A DNA stretch of 64,000 bases. Source: Zygaena filipendulae (taxonomy: Eukaryota; Arthropoda; Insecta; Lepidoptera; Zygaenidae). This document shows positions 49,701-57,585 of the stretch, one piece after another (the first letter of the stretch is position 1; every line of letters begins with the position of its first letter). Both the position numbers and the translations under genes were made by a program. The stretch lies in the NCBI GenBank assembly GCA_907165275.2, contig OU015674.1, positions 2,294,001-2,358,000 of the forward strand, given 5' to 3'. Below the pieces are notes generated by a model. That model ran no database searches. It was not told the origin of the DNA and worked only from the letters and a program-made list of their open reading frames with translations.

Positions 49701-50001
49701 AGACAAATCACGGTAGATCCAGGACCGCTTTTTAAAAAGCAATTTAATGCATTTTAATACGTCTTTATTGTATGACCGTTACAATAAGAATGAATGCTTA
49801 AAACTAACATTAAAACTAACATGAGTACATGAGTACATTATTCTTAATTCCTAGCACCTTATCTCTATAGGGCGGATGGACTTCGCCGTGTAGCGGGAAT
49901 GCTTGCTCAGCGTCTGTGGCTGGCCACCCGGTCGTTGTCACAGTATGATAATATTTATAATATAGAGAAATTATTCAGTACTTGGTACCGTCAACATGAC
50001 T
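49701..50001 (-). repeat. 3' LTR of the errantivirus-like element
   Basis: Downstream LTR, identical by eye to the 5' copy. The last ten codons of Env, including the stop, lie inside it (49971-50001). The AATAAA on the minus strand at 49764-49769 would end the transcript. Confidence 0.9.
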
Positions 50002-51680
50002 CGTCCCCCCGCAAGTTCGAAATTATTCAAATTCGCAGGATTTGAAGAATTTCGATTTCCGCAAAGTTTCATTGTTATAGTTTCGCGAAAGTGAAACATG
50101 AAGTAAATTAAAACAATGCCTATTACTAAATACAATATAACTGTCCAAACGCTAACACTTTTTAATGATACGATATTATTTTCACTTATATTATTTTCAC
50201 TTTTCACATCACTTTTCTTCAATGCGTATGTAAGATACTGTAGGTTACTGAAATCCACTCCTTCCAGATCGACAGGCTTTCTTTCAGCATTTGTAAAGTT
50301 TATCAAAGGCAAATTTACAATGGGTAGTCCTGTATGAGTTGCTTCCTTTAAATCGGACTGTCTTAGTTTTATTGTGAAACCACCAATTTTCACGAGACAA
50401 TCGTCATCTATTGTAATTATATAAGTGCCTTGAATATTCTGAGGGAAGACTTGGCTTCGACATACTCTTCGCAATAAAGTGTTTGATCTCGCATATAATA
50501 TCCATTGATTGGGTTGAATTTGTTGTATTTTAATATCTTCAATTTTGATCGGAATAACGTCACAGGTGCTAGTATTCTCTATGAAGTTAAATAAATTTGC
50601 AATACAGTGATCTTGGATAGACTCGTATACATTTTCTGCGGAGCACACGAAGTAGGATTTCTCGCATTTTTGACATGGTTGTGAGAGTGGCTTCGTTAGT
50701 GATCCCTTTACTAATAGGTAAGGATATTTGGGTAATATTACAAAAGTATTTGGATCACGGAAAACAGGTAGAGGGTACAATTTGTAGTATATAAAAATTT
50801 CTTTTCTTACCAGTGGTACCTCTAACAGAAACGCTATCTGATTATCATGGATGAATGACTTTAATGTAATAGTTTGCTCTATTTTTACAAGATTTTCCAA
50901 ACTTACTGTATATGTTAATTTTTCATGTTTTTCAATATCACTTAAAGCTAATAACAACTTAGTAGAGTCTATAATGGATTGATGTAGAGTTCCTAATTTA
51001 CTGAAAGCAATCGCAGTTTCAATTTCATTTAATTGGGTGAGAATACATTGGAAATTATGTAAAAGTAAATAATATGTATTAATAATGTTATTTTCTATGA
51101 AATCCTTTTGTTCCTTTGTTTTCAAATGGTCCAATTCGCTTTGCAAGATTTTTGACTGAACATCAAGTTGTATTAAATTATTGTTTATAGATTTAGTAAC
51201 ATTCGTTACGCTTTGAACTATTTCAGAGATCAACGTTACCCTTTTATTAAGGTTTTGTTGATTTACTTTAATATTTTCTATAATTTGGTTATATTTAACA
51301 GCGTCTTCGTTGTCTAAATTTCCGGTTAATATTTTTATAATAGAACCTAAAGGGTTTAAAAGACCTCTTTTAACTCTAGCGATTGGAAATAATTGTTTAA
51401 GCTTGCTTAATGTTAAATTTTGTATGTACTCTACTTGTATCTTATAATTACATATCCTATCGTAAGGAGTACTGTTAAAATTAAGCTTAACTAAGGAATT
51501 AAGTTGTATATATTTATTTGAATTTGACATAAGGTCGTCTTGAATAATTTGTAGGTTCAAGGTTTTAATAATGATCCACTTATCATGGCTTACTACGGCA
51601 GTTCCTTGTTTCAGGGGTAGTACACCAGGGTTACTATCAAGTCGGTGCAGTTGAAGGCCTTGACATTGGCTCGTCGTCAT
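49971..51680 (-). CDS. env: Errantivirus-type Env fusion glycoprotein
   Basis: The 569-residue frame from ATG 51680 has the layout of insect errantivirus Env, a class related to baculovirus F proteins. RVKR at 102-105 is a furin-type cleavage site and is followed by a hydrophobic fusion-peptide-like stretch (about 106-120). Several NxS/T glycosylation sites and paired cysteines follow, with a membrane anchor near 511-529 and a cytoplasmic tail of about 40 residues. The annotated ATG does not begin a good signal peptide, but the same frame is open upstream and rich in Leu and Val. A spliced mRNA (donor 54042-54041, acceptor 51700-51699) would keep frame and place that stretch next to the Gag start codon, giving a signal-peptide-like N-terminus. 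Errantivirus env is normally made from a spliced RNA. The stop codon lies within the 3' LTR. No internal stop or frameshift is visible. Confidence 0.85.
   Translation of the reverse strand: MTTSQCQGLQLHRLDSNPGVLPLKQGTAVVSHDKWIIIKTLNLQIIQDDLMSNSNKYIQLNSLVKLNFNSTPYDRICNYKIQVEYIQNLTLSKLKQLFPIARVKRGLLNPLGSIIKILTGNLDNEDAVKYNQIIENIKVNQQNLNKRVTLISEIVQSVTNVTKSINNNLIQLDVQSKILQSELDHLKTKEQKDFIENNIINTYYLLLHNFQCILTQLNEIETAIAFSKLGTLHQSIIDSTKLLLALSDIEKHEKLTYTVSLENLVKIEQTITLKSFIHDNQIAFLLEVPLVRKEIFIYYKLYPLPVFRDPNTFVILPKYPYLLVKGSLTKPLSQPCQKCEKSYFVCSAENVYESIQDHCIANLFNFIENTSTCDVIPIKIEDIKIQQIQPNQWILYARSNTLLRRVCRSQVFPQNIQGTYIITIDDDCLVKIGGFTIKLRQSDLKEATHTGLPIVNLPLINFTNAERKPVDLEGVDFSNLQYLTYALKKSDVKSENNISENNIVSLKSVSVWTVILYLVIGIVLIYFMFHFRETITMKLCGNRNSSNPANLNNFELAGGRVMLTVPSTE
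50002..50012 (-). other. Polypurine tract before the 3' LTR
   Basis: On the minus strand the bases just before the 3' LTR are purine-rich, with a GGGGGG run followed by ACG. This is where plus-strand DNA synthesis would be primed. It is read through as codons of the Env tail. Confidence 0.65.
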
Positions 51681-54060
51681 CAGTAGTAGGAGAACGAGCT
51701 GGCCTTGCCTGCGGAGGGCGTTTAATATTTTTAATTGAGTTTTTAGCGTTTCTCCTTTTAAGTCGTACTGCTACTACATTTCGCGGTATTTCCCCGGTTA
51801 CCACAGTTTTTTCATAGTGAGGTTTATCCTTACTACGTCTGATATTTTTATCGTCTAATTCAACCTTAAAATCGGATTCAGATGAAATTTTTATTGGGCT
51901 TTTAGGGTTCAAATTACTATTTTTATTTCCTTTTCGTTGTCTTTCGTCCACATTTACGACTAATGAGCTTGAATAATTTTTATGAAGGACGTTTAATTTT
52001 ATCCTAGGTAAGGTATCGGCGTTTGTATTTCTTTCTTCGTCATTCATGTGATCTAAACGAAGTCTTGTCGGATTGTCAACTAAAATTTTATCTGTCTCAC
52101 AATTATCATAGTCAAGTTTATTTGTTTTCAGTGTATTACTAGAGTCATACTGTTCTGTTTGTAATGGTTTGCGAAACTTTGTTGTCCCTACTTTGTCTGA
52201 TGTATTTTGAATGACAGTATAAGCTAATCTATTAGTACAATTAACAAGAGGACGTGGCATCCGAGCTCCTAAACCAAAATCGGTTTTCTCTAAAATTTCC
52301 TGACCGTGTCCTAAGGTTATAGGTACCTTAACGCGGGTTTCGCTGTGAGGATCTAATCGAATTTCATGTATTGGTTTGTACAGAATAGGTATGTCTGTAT
52401 CGCACGTATGTAATACTTGATTTTTCATATCGATAGTAGCGTCTAGTTGTTTTAGTAAGTCTGAACCGATTAAACCATCATATCGATCGTCTACTTGAAA
52501 TATGTAAAATTTATGCATAGTGTTGTTTTTTAACGTCTTTAATGAAGGTATAAGTATAGCTTCATTATGATGGCTGCTAGTATGTGCACTAACTACCTGA
52601 AATGGTTCGTAAATTTTATAATTTGAAAAGAACTCGTTAGCTTTTGCGGGACTAATGAAAGATCGGGTGCTGCCCGTGTCGATCATAAATCGCGAATTTA
52701 TTTCGGGGATTTCTATATGTGGGAGTCTCAGAGTACTATCGAAATTAAGATGTATTGTTACGGGCTGTTGGTATGTATCTGAGGCCGTTTCTAGATAATA
52801 TGTCTCAAAAACTTCCTCATTATTTTGTACCGGTTGTTCTTGTTCGTATTCAGCATACTGGTTCTCATCATATTCGTTATATACAGGTATATCATTATTG
52901 TCACAATAATCAGGGCTATAGTCGTAATCATAAAGTTTATTATTATGGAAAACATTTTGCTGTGAATCTTCGATAAAGTTTTGTTTTAATGGTGGTGCAG
53001 TACGCATCGACACATCAGTATTATAATCTAGCTTTTGAATAGGTTTATTGTAGTGAGGATTATTGTTTACCTGTGGGCGGTACCCTTGCGGAATACCAAA
53101 TTTAAAGTTTGGGTTATTATTATTAAATTGTTGATGATAGCCTCCTTGTGGAATGCCGAATTTAAAATTTTCATTGTTATTGTTAAATTGAGGACGATAT
53201 CCTCCTTGTGGAATACCGAATTTAAAATTGGGATTACCATGACTATTATTAAATTGAGGTCGGTATCCTCCTTGTGGATGGTTAAAATTATTTTGGTTAC
53301 CATAAGGAGAAAAACCAAATTTAAAATTTTGCTGCATCGGTAGTTGCGATGCTGGTATTTTAAAACCAAAATTATTATTTATTGGCTGCGCAAATTTAGC
53401 ATGATTTTGAAGAAAAGAAGAATTTGGATTTGACAGTTGAAAATTCTTATAATTTGGTTTATCTTTATTTTTTGAGTCATATTGAAACTGAACATTAACT
53501 TCTTCTGTTACTATTGATAATGCGTTTTCTAAAGTAAGGTTAGGTGGCGTCAATCTTAACCTTATAAGCCTAATAAATTCTTTTGGCAAATTAAAAAGAA
53601 AAACATCGAAAGCAGCTTTGTTATAGATAATCATCTTTGCGGCTTTAACACCTTCATCTACGAGTAAATTTACTTTTGAAAATAATGTACTGCGTACGCT
53701 TTGTACCCTTTTGCAGAAATCGATATAGGATTCGCCACTTTTTATTTTCAATGATTCTAACTCAATTGCGATACATTCCTCTGAACGTGGATCTCCAAAA
53801 TGTTGAATGAAAACTGCTCGTAATGTATTCCAACTATTAATATCGTCCCTCTCGCTAAGGAGAGCGGCAGCTCTACCAGTCAATCTACTTGTAATACATT
53901 GGAAAAAGTAAGCTAATTGTACCGGATTATTTGGACCACCAAAGTTAATCAAAACGTATTCACATTTTTTAATAAAAAAATTTAGCAAGTTGGGCTCTCC
54001 ATCATATTTTGGTATTAAATTTAGAATATCTTTCGGTATCACCTGAACACTTTGAGCCAT
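51637..54060 (-). CDS. gag: Gag-protease polyprotein with remnants of deleted pol
   Basis: The 807-residue frame starts at ATG 54060. Residues 1 to about 200 resemble an errantivirus capsid-forming Gag. Residues 245-332 hold four to five imperfect copies of a KFGIPQGGYRPQFNNN unit, and no CCHC zinc knuckle is present. An acidic Tyr/Asp-rich stretch (about 376-430) leads into a retropepsin-type aspartic protease with DTGS at 461-464 and the LIGSDLL flap-side motif near 530. After residue 540 come a pol-like linker, then what look like the first residues of reverse transcriptase (about 664-677) directly joined to the last residues of an RNase H (about 678-690), then a basic region (about 760-791) like the end of pol. 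No YxDD, RNase H or integrase active-site motifs remain. Gag and protease share one frame, so no ribosomal frameshift is needed. The C-terminus overlaps the Env frame by 44 bases. The role is particle assembly and maturation. Confidence 0.85.
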   Translation of the reverse strand: MAQSVQVIPKDILNLIPKYDGEPNLLNFFIKKCEYVLINFGGPNNPVQLAYFFQCITSRLTGRAAALLSERDDINSWNTLRAVFIQHFGDPRSEECIAIELESLKIKSGESYIDFCKRVQSVRSTLFSKVNLLVDEGVKAAKMIIYNKAAFDVFLFNLPKEFIRLIRLRLTPPNLTLENALSIVTEEVNVQFQYDSKNKDKPNYKNFQLSNPNSSFLQNHAKFAQPINNNFGFKIPASQLPMQQNFKFGFSPYGNQNNFNHPQGGYRPQFNNSHGNPNFKFGIPQGGYRPQFNNNNENFKFGIPQGGYHQQFNNNNPNFKFGIPQGYRPQVNNNPHYNKPIQKLDYNTDVSMRTAPPLKQNFIEDSQQNVFHNNKLYDYDYSPDYCDNNDIPVYNEYDENQYAEYEQEQPVQNNEEVFETYYLETASDTYQQPVTIHLNFDSTLRLPHIEIPEINSRFMIDTGSTRSFISPAKANEFFSNYKIYEPFQVVSAHTSSHHNEAILIPSLKTLKNNTMHKFYIFQVDDRYDGLIGSDLLKQLDATIDMKNQVLHTCDTDIPILYKPIHEIRLDPHSETRVKVPITLGHGQEILEKTDFGLGARMPRPLVNCTNRLAYTVIQNTSDKVGTTKFRKPLQTEQYDSSNTLKTNKLDYDNCETDKILVDNPTRLRLDHMNDEERNTNADTLPRIKLNVLHKNYSSSLVVNVDERQRKGNKNSNLNPKSPIKISSESDFKVELDDKNIRRSKDKPHYEKTVVTGEIPRNVVAVRLKRRNAKNSIKNIKRPPQARPARSPTTDDDEPMSRPSTAPT
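51699..51700 (-). other. Candidate splice acceptor for env mRNA
   Basis: AG at 51700-51699 follows a short CCCTCC-containing stretch, so the pyrimidine tract is weak. The exon from 51698 is in frame with Env and supplies six codons of mostly Leu/Val before the ATG at 51680. Other AG sites nearby join to the Gag frame instead. Confidence 0.45.
54041..54046 (-). other. Candidate splice donor for env mRNA
   Basis: After six Gag codons the minus strand reads CAG|GTGATA, with GT at 54042-54041. It is a reasonable donor and falls on a codon boundary. Paired with the acceptor at 51700-51699 it joins in frame with Env. Confidence 0.5.
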
Positions 54061-54282
54061 TTTTTAAATTTATATTCACTTTAACACAACAAGTACTATA
54101 ATAAAAGACACACACAATTTAATTCTTAACGCTAAAAATTATTAAAATTATTTCATAGAGATATAGAGTGATAGAGTCACAAATTATTTAAACAAATTTA
54201 ATATAAGACCTATATATTTTATTTTAATGTTGTATTTTGTAACTAAAAATAATTATTCAAACAATTTATTTTTAATTTAATA

Positions 54283-54549
54283 TACCGATTCAGTGTAATA
54301 TCTTAAAATCCTAAATATAAAATAGAGCAAAGTATTTAAAATCAAATAGATTTGTTATTTGATTAAAATATTCGTAATTATGTACCGATGAAGTGTACGA
54401 TCTATAAAACTAAATTATACCGATGTAGTGTATGAAATAGAGCAAAGTATTTAAAATCAAATAGATTTGTTATTTGATTAAAATATTCTTAATTATGTAC
54501 CGATGAAGTGTACGATCTATAAACTAAGTTATACCGATTTAGTGTATGT
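54283..54549 (-). repeat. Leader tandem duplication with five TACCGATNNAGTGTA motifs
   Basis: Two near-identical 115-bp units (54321-54435 and 54436-54549) lie in the untranslated leader between primer site and gag. Each holds two copies of TACCGATNNAGTGTA, and a fifth copy precedes them. Motif starts are 54283, 54383, 54418, 54498 and 54532, given as plus-strand sequence. The arrangement suggests an array of protein-binding sites; the gypsy errantivirus has an insulator array at the same place, but the motif here is different. Function is inferred. Confidence 0.75.
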
Positions 54550-54818
54550 TTGCCTATTTTTGTGCAATCAGATAACGTTACTTGAGCGATTTTCTGTCTC
54601 TATAGTAACATTTAATATTTGGAAGTCATAGGGAAAGCAAAGGAAGTAAAGGTTGTACTCACAAGCCACCCATGTCTTCCAGCAATGGTCCTGGTCCTGG
54701 TCACCTTGGAGTCTTATTTATTTGGTTCGTATGGATACCCTTTCACACGCCGAACACGCACTTCAGACCGATTTTTGTGTCTTCGAGAGCACGAGCACGA
54801 CGATAGGATATAGAGGGT

Positions 54819-54836
54819 ATCCTACCGGCTGCGCCA
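54819..54836 (-). other. Primer binding site, tRNA-Ser type
   Basis: Read on the minus strand, TGGCGCAGCCGGTAGGAT begins at the last base of the 5' LTR. It is complementary to a tRNA 3' end in ATCCTACCGGCTGCGCCA, which fits tRNA-Ser, the primer used by several insect errantiviruses. The one-base overlap with the LTR is also seen in that group. This is the start point for minus-strand cDNA synthesis. Confidence 0.75.
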
Positions 54837-55136
54837 GACAAATCACGGTAGATCCAGGACCGCTTTTTAAAAAGCAATTTAATGCATTTTAATACGTCTT
54901 TATTGTATGACCGTTACAATAAGAATGAATGCTTAAAACTAACATTAAAACTAACATGAGTACATGAGTACATTATTCTTAATTCCTAGCACCTTATCTC
55001 TATAGGGCGGATGGACTTCGCCGTGTAGCGGGAATGCTTGCTCAGCGTCTGTGGCTGGCCACCCGGTCGTTGTCACAGTATGATAATATTTATAATATAG
55101 AGAAATTATTCAGTACTTGGTACCGTCAACATGACT
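54836..55136 (-). repeat. 5' LTR of the errantivirus-like element
   Basis: This is the upstream LTR in the element's own orientation. A TATA-like TATAAATA lies at 55087-55094 on the minus strand, about 45 bases inside the LTR, and an AATAAA polyadenylation signal lies at 54899-54904. It matches the other LTR base for base at an offset of 5135. It should drive the genomic RNA. Confidence 0.9.
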
Positions 55137-55140
55137 AGGT
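55137..55140. repeat. Target-site duplication AGGT, right copy
   Basis: Partner of 49697-49700. A 5-bp reading (TAGGT) is equally consistent if the terminal T of the LTR is host DNA. Confidence 0.75.
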
Positions 55141-55958
55141 ATTGAACATGCTTTTATTTATTTTCAAAAACCTATTTAACACGATGGACAAAGAATGACT
55201 GGAAGGTTCTATTTCCTGTCCCAGTTGTTCATACATAGAGTTTAAATTGTATGTTCCGCTGAATTTACCAACGCACTGCAATCATTTGCAATCATTTTGG
55301 AAATTCAACCACCTGCAGCGATAGGATAAAGGAGCCTTTGAATTATATAGCTAATTTTGAAGAGTTAAGGAAATAGGTAATGACGTAGGTACCTAACTTT
55401 TCTAATAAACTATTATGTATTTTTAATTACTCTGCAGTTTGTCATAATTTTACTCCGAAGGTAAACAGTGAAACGCGGGTGAGCCCGCGGGACGAACATC
55501 TGCTACATATTGTTGCTCATTTAATAAAAATCTTCAACATCTTTTTCCAGACAAATCCAAACGTGCGTTGGACGTCTCTCTATTGATTCACAAAAAGGCG
55601 CTGCAAAAATAATGCTAGCGAATAAAATAAAGACTCGCCCAACTAAACTGGACCTGTCGTGTCCCGCCGGTGGCTGAACTAAACGGAACACAATGGGCGA
55701 ATGGCTTCCACTGAAGGAGATCAAGTAAAATGGCCGTCGGTCTATCTAACTGCTATCAGAAGTGGGATACGGTGCCAAGAAAGCAATAAAAATGGCACTA
55801 TCTTGTTTCACTTCAGCATCGTGGAAATAAAAAGTGGTAAGAATAATACTGTCTCAGATCGAAAAAAATTTGATACCTACAAAACTACTTTCAAAAATCA
55901 AGTTATTATTTTTCTATCTATTTCCAACAGTTCTAAGTAGAGGTAGGTAGTTAGGTTA

Positions 55959-56048
55959 TATCTGAAGGTTGACTGGCAGATGCCACTGTGGCATTAAGTC
56001 CGCCTTTTGTACGGTGATATGCATAAAGTTTAAATAAATAAATAAATT
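55959..56048 (+). repeat. LINE-tail-like repeat E, copy 2
   Basis: Same tail as 36929-37020, ending in an AAAT run. Confidence 0.6.
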
Positions 56049-56367
56049 AGAAGAACCAAATCAATACATAGACACAGTCGGTGTTATTTTTTACATAGAT
56101 ACGTGACTAGTAGGAACAATATCTAATATATCTTTCTTTATTGAAACACCAAAAATCGTTAGAATTCGACGCTTTCAGTTTGTAGGTATATTTATGGGAC
56201 TTCTGAAGCTCAAATCCGCAATAAATGGAAGATGAATGGAAAACACTCGTGGCTTCGTGATATTGAAAAACCGTCGTTTTCATATCTGAAAAATATCCAT
56301 CTCATATAATCTTATAGCTACATATCTACCTTAGCTTTATGTATAATGCATTATATAATAATATATA

Positions 56368-56545
56368 TTATATAAGTTGTTCCCGCGGTTTTATCCGCGT
56401 GTATAACGGGGCTCTCTCGGGAAATTTTCGTACCAGATTATTGACTAGGAATGTTACTCCCTTACTAGGGGTACTGTGACTTTGCAACTGTGACATTTTT
56501 TTATTAGTTCACTAGTTCCAAAGATTATCCTTTACAAACAATTAA
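56368..56545 (-). mobile_element. Helitron-like repeat, diverged
   Basis: GTTGTTCCCGCGGTTTTATC start, then mostly unique sequence up to AAGATTATCCTTTACAAAC. Confidence 0.4.
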
Positions 56546-57549
56546 AAAAAATACTTAAAAGAACTAAACCAACATCGATGGTGTACCTAACTGGACCAAT
56601 TGAGGTAGACCTCACAGTATTATTATTCACACAAATATATATCTGTTTTGTCAAGTCATTGCGCTGGTTCACAATATGTTAGGAATTTCCAATATCCATT
56701 ATACTGTTTACTCCAATTAACGTTTTGAAAGAAAAAAAAACGTGTCCAATTAAGAAAATCCTCCTTATTTGAAGCGCTTAAATTAGGTACTATTAAAGTT
56801 TATACTGTAGGAAACAAAACCTTCACAGTACCTACCTAAGTAATACCTACTTTTTTAGACGCAAAAAGCGGTAACGCGCAATGTATTTCCGCTTAGTGTA
56901 ACGACTTTTGTATTTCCAGTTTTTGTCATACTTACTTATCGCTCGCAACCTCAATAAAGTTTTTTTTTTAGACACTTAAAAAGAGTTTTAAATATGGAAT
57001 AGATAATTTAGCATTTCTCATCAAGTGACTATAAATCTGCCAGGTCACGAACCCAGCTTGGGCCGGCATTTCTCACCAGTCTCTGGGCAATTTCCTATCT
57101 GACTGACAATTTCCTTGGCCCGCCCGATTTTAATATAAAACGAGGGAAAAAAACATCGCCTCGCCGACGCTCGCTGACTAGGCTAGATTAATGTGGATAT
57201 ACCACTCAATATCAGCAGGGCAGTTATGTAACTTTTGTTGCTATTATTATTTCACTTTCAATCAAATGAATTGCGATTTTGTGATTAATTAATCATGTTA
57301 AGGCAGCTTCAACTTTTGGAGTATGATAAGTTGATTACTAGATATTGTAAGGTGTCAAAACGTGCATGTTGTAATCGCAAAACCGCCATGTTTTTGATTG
57401 CAACCGAAAAATAATAGAAACAACAGTTACATAATAGCCCCTCTGAACTAGTTATTGCTTAAAACTTCAATGTCACATCCATATAGTTCTGTCAATCCTT
57501 TCAGAATAGCTTTGGCGAGAGAAAGAAAAGTGGTCCGCGATGGCCGCCA

Positions 57550-57585
57550 CCCCCACCGGCCCCCCCGCCACCACCCAGTCACCCC
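57550..57585 (-). other. G-quadruplex-capable tract
   Basis: C5, C7, C3 and C4 with loops of five, seven and five bases; G4 on the minus strand. Confidence 0.45.

Larger units (their letters stand above)
49701..55136 (-). mobile_element. Errantivirus-like LTR retroelement, pol-deleted, gag-protease and env intact
   Basis: The 5436-bp element runs right to left: 5' LTR (54836-55136), tRNA-Ser-type primer site, about 760-base leader, Gag-protease frame, overlapping Env frame, polypurine tract, 3' LTR (49701-50001). AGGT flanks both sides (49697-49700 and 55137-55140), the 4-bp target duplication typical of errantiviruses; if the terminal T belongs to the target the duplication is 5 bp, TAGGT. 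The outer ends are short inverted repeats (AGACA and AGTCA). By eye the two LTRs are identical, so insertion was recent or the LTRs were homogenised. Only 44 bases of overlap separate Gag-protease from Env, so there is no room for reverse transcriptase, RNase H or integrase. Transposition would require these enzymes from a related intact copy. Confidence 0.9.

Noticed and set aside
53067..53369. 100-residue minus-strand frame and a plus-strand partner over the Gag repeats
   Set aside because: Out-of-frame readings of the repeated codons in Gag.
54619..54892. Frames in the retroelement leader, one running into the LTR
   Set aside because: Plus-strand frames across primer site and LTR, opposite to the element's transcription; no likeness to known proteins.
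49971..55136. Domesticated host gag or env gene
   Set aside because: Identical LTRs, target duplication, primer site and polypurine tract all show a recent mobile insertion; nothing points to host use.
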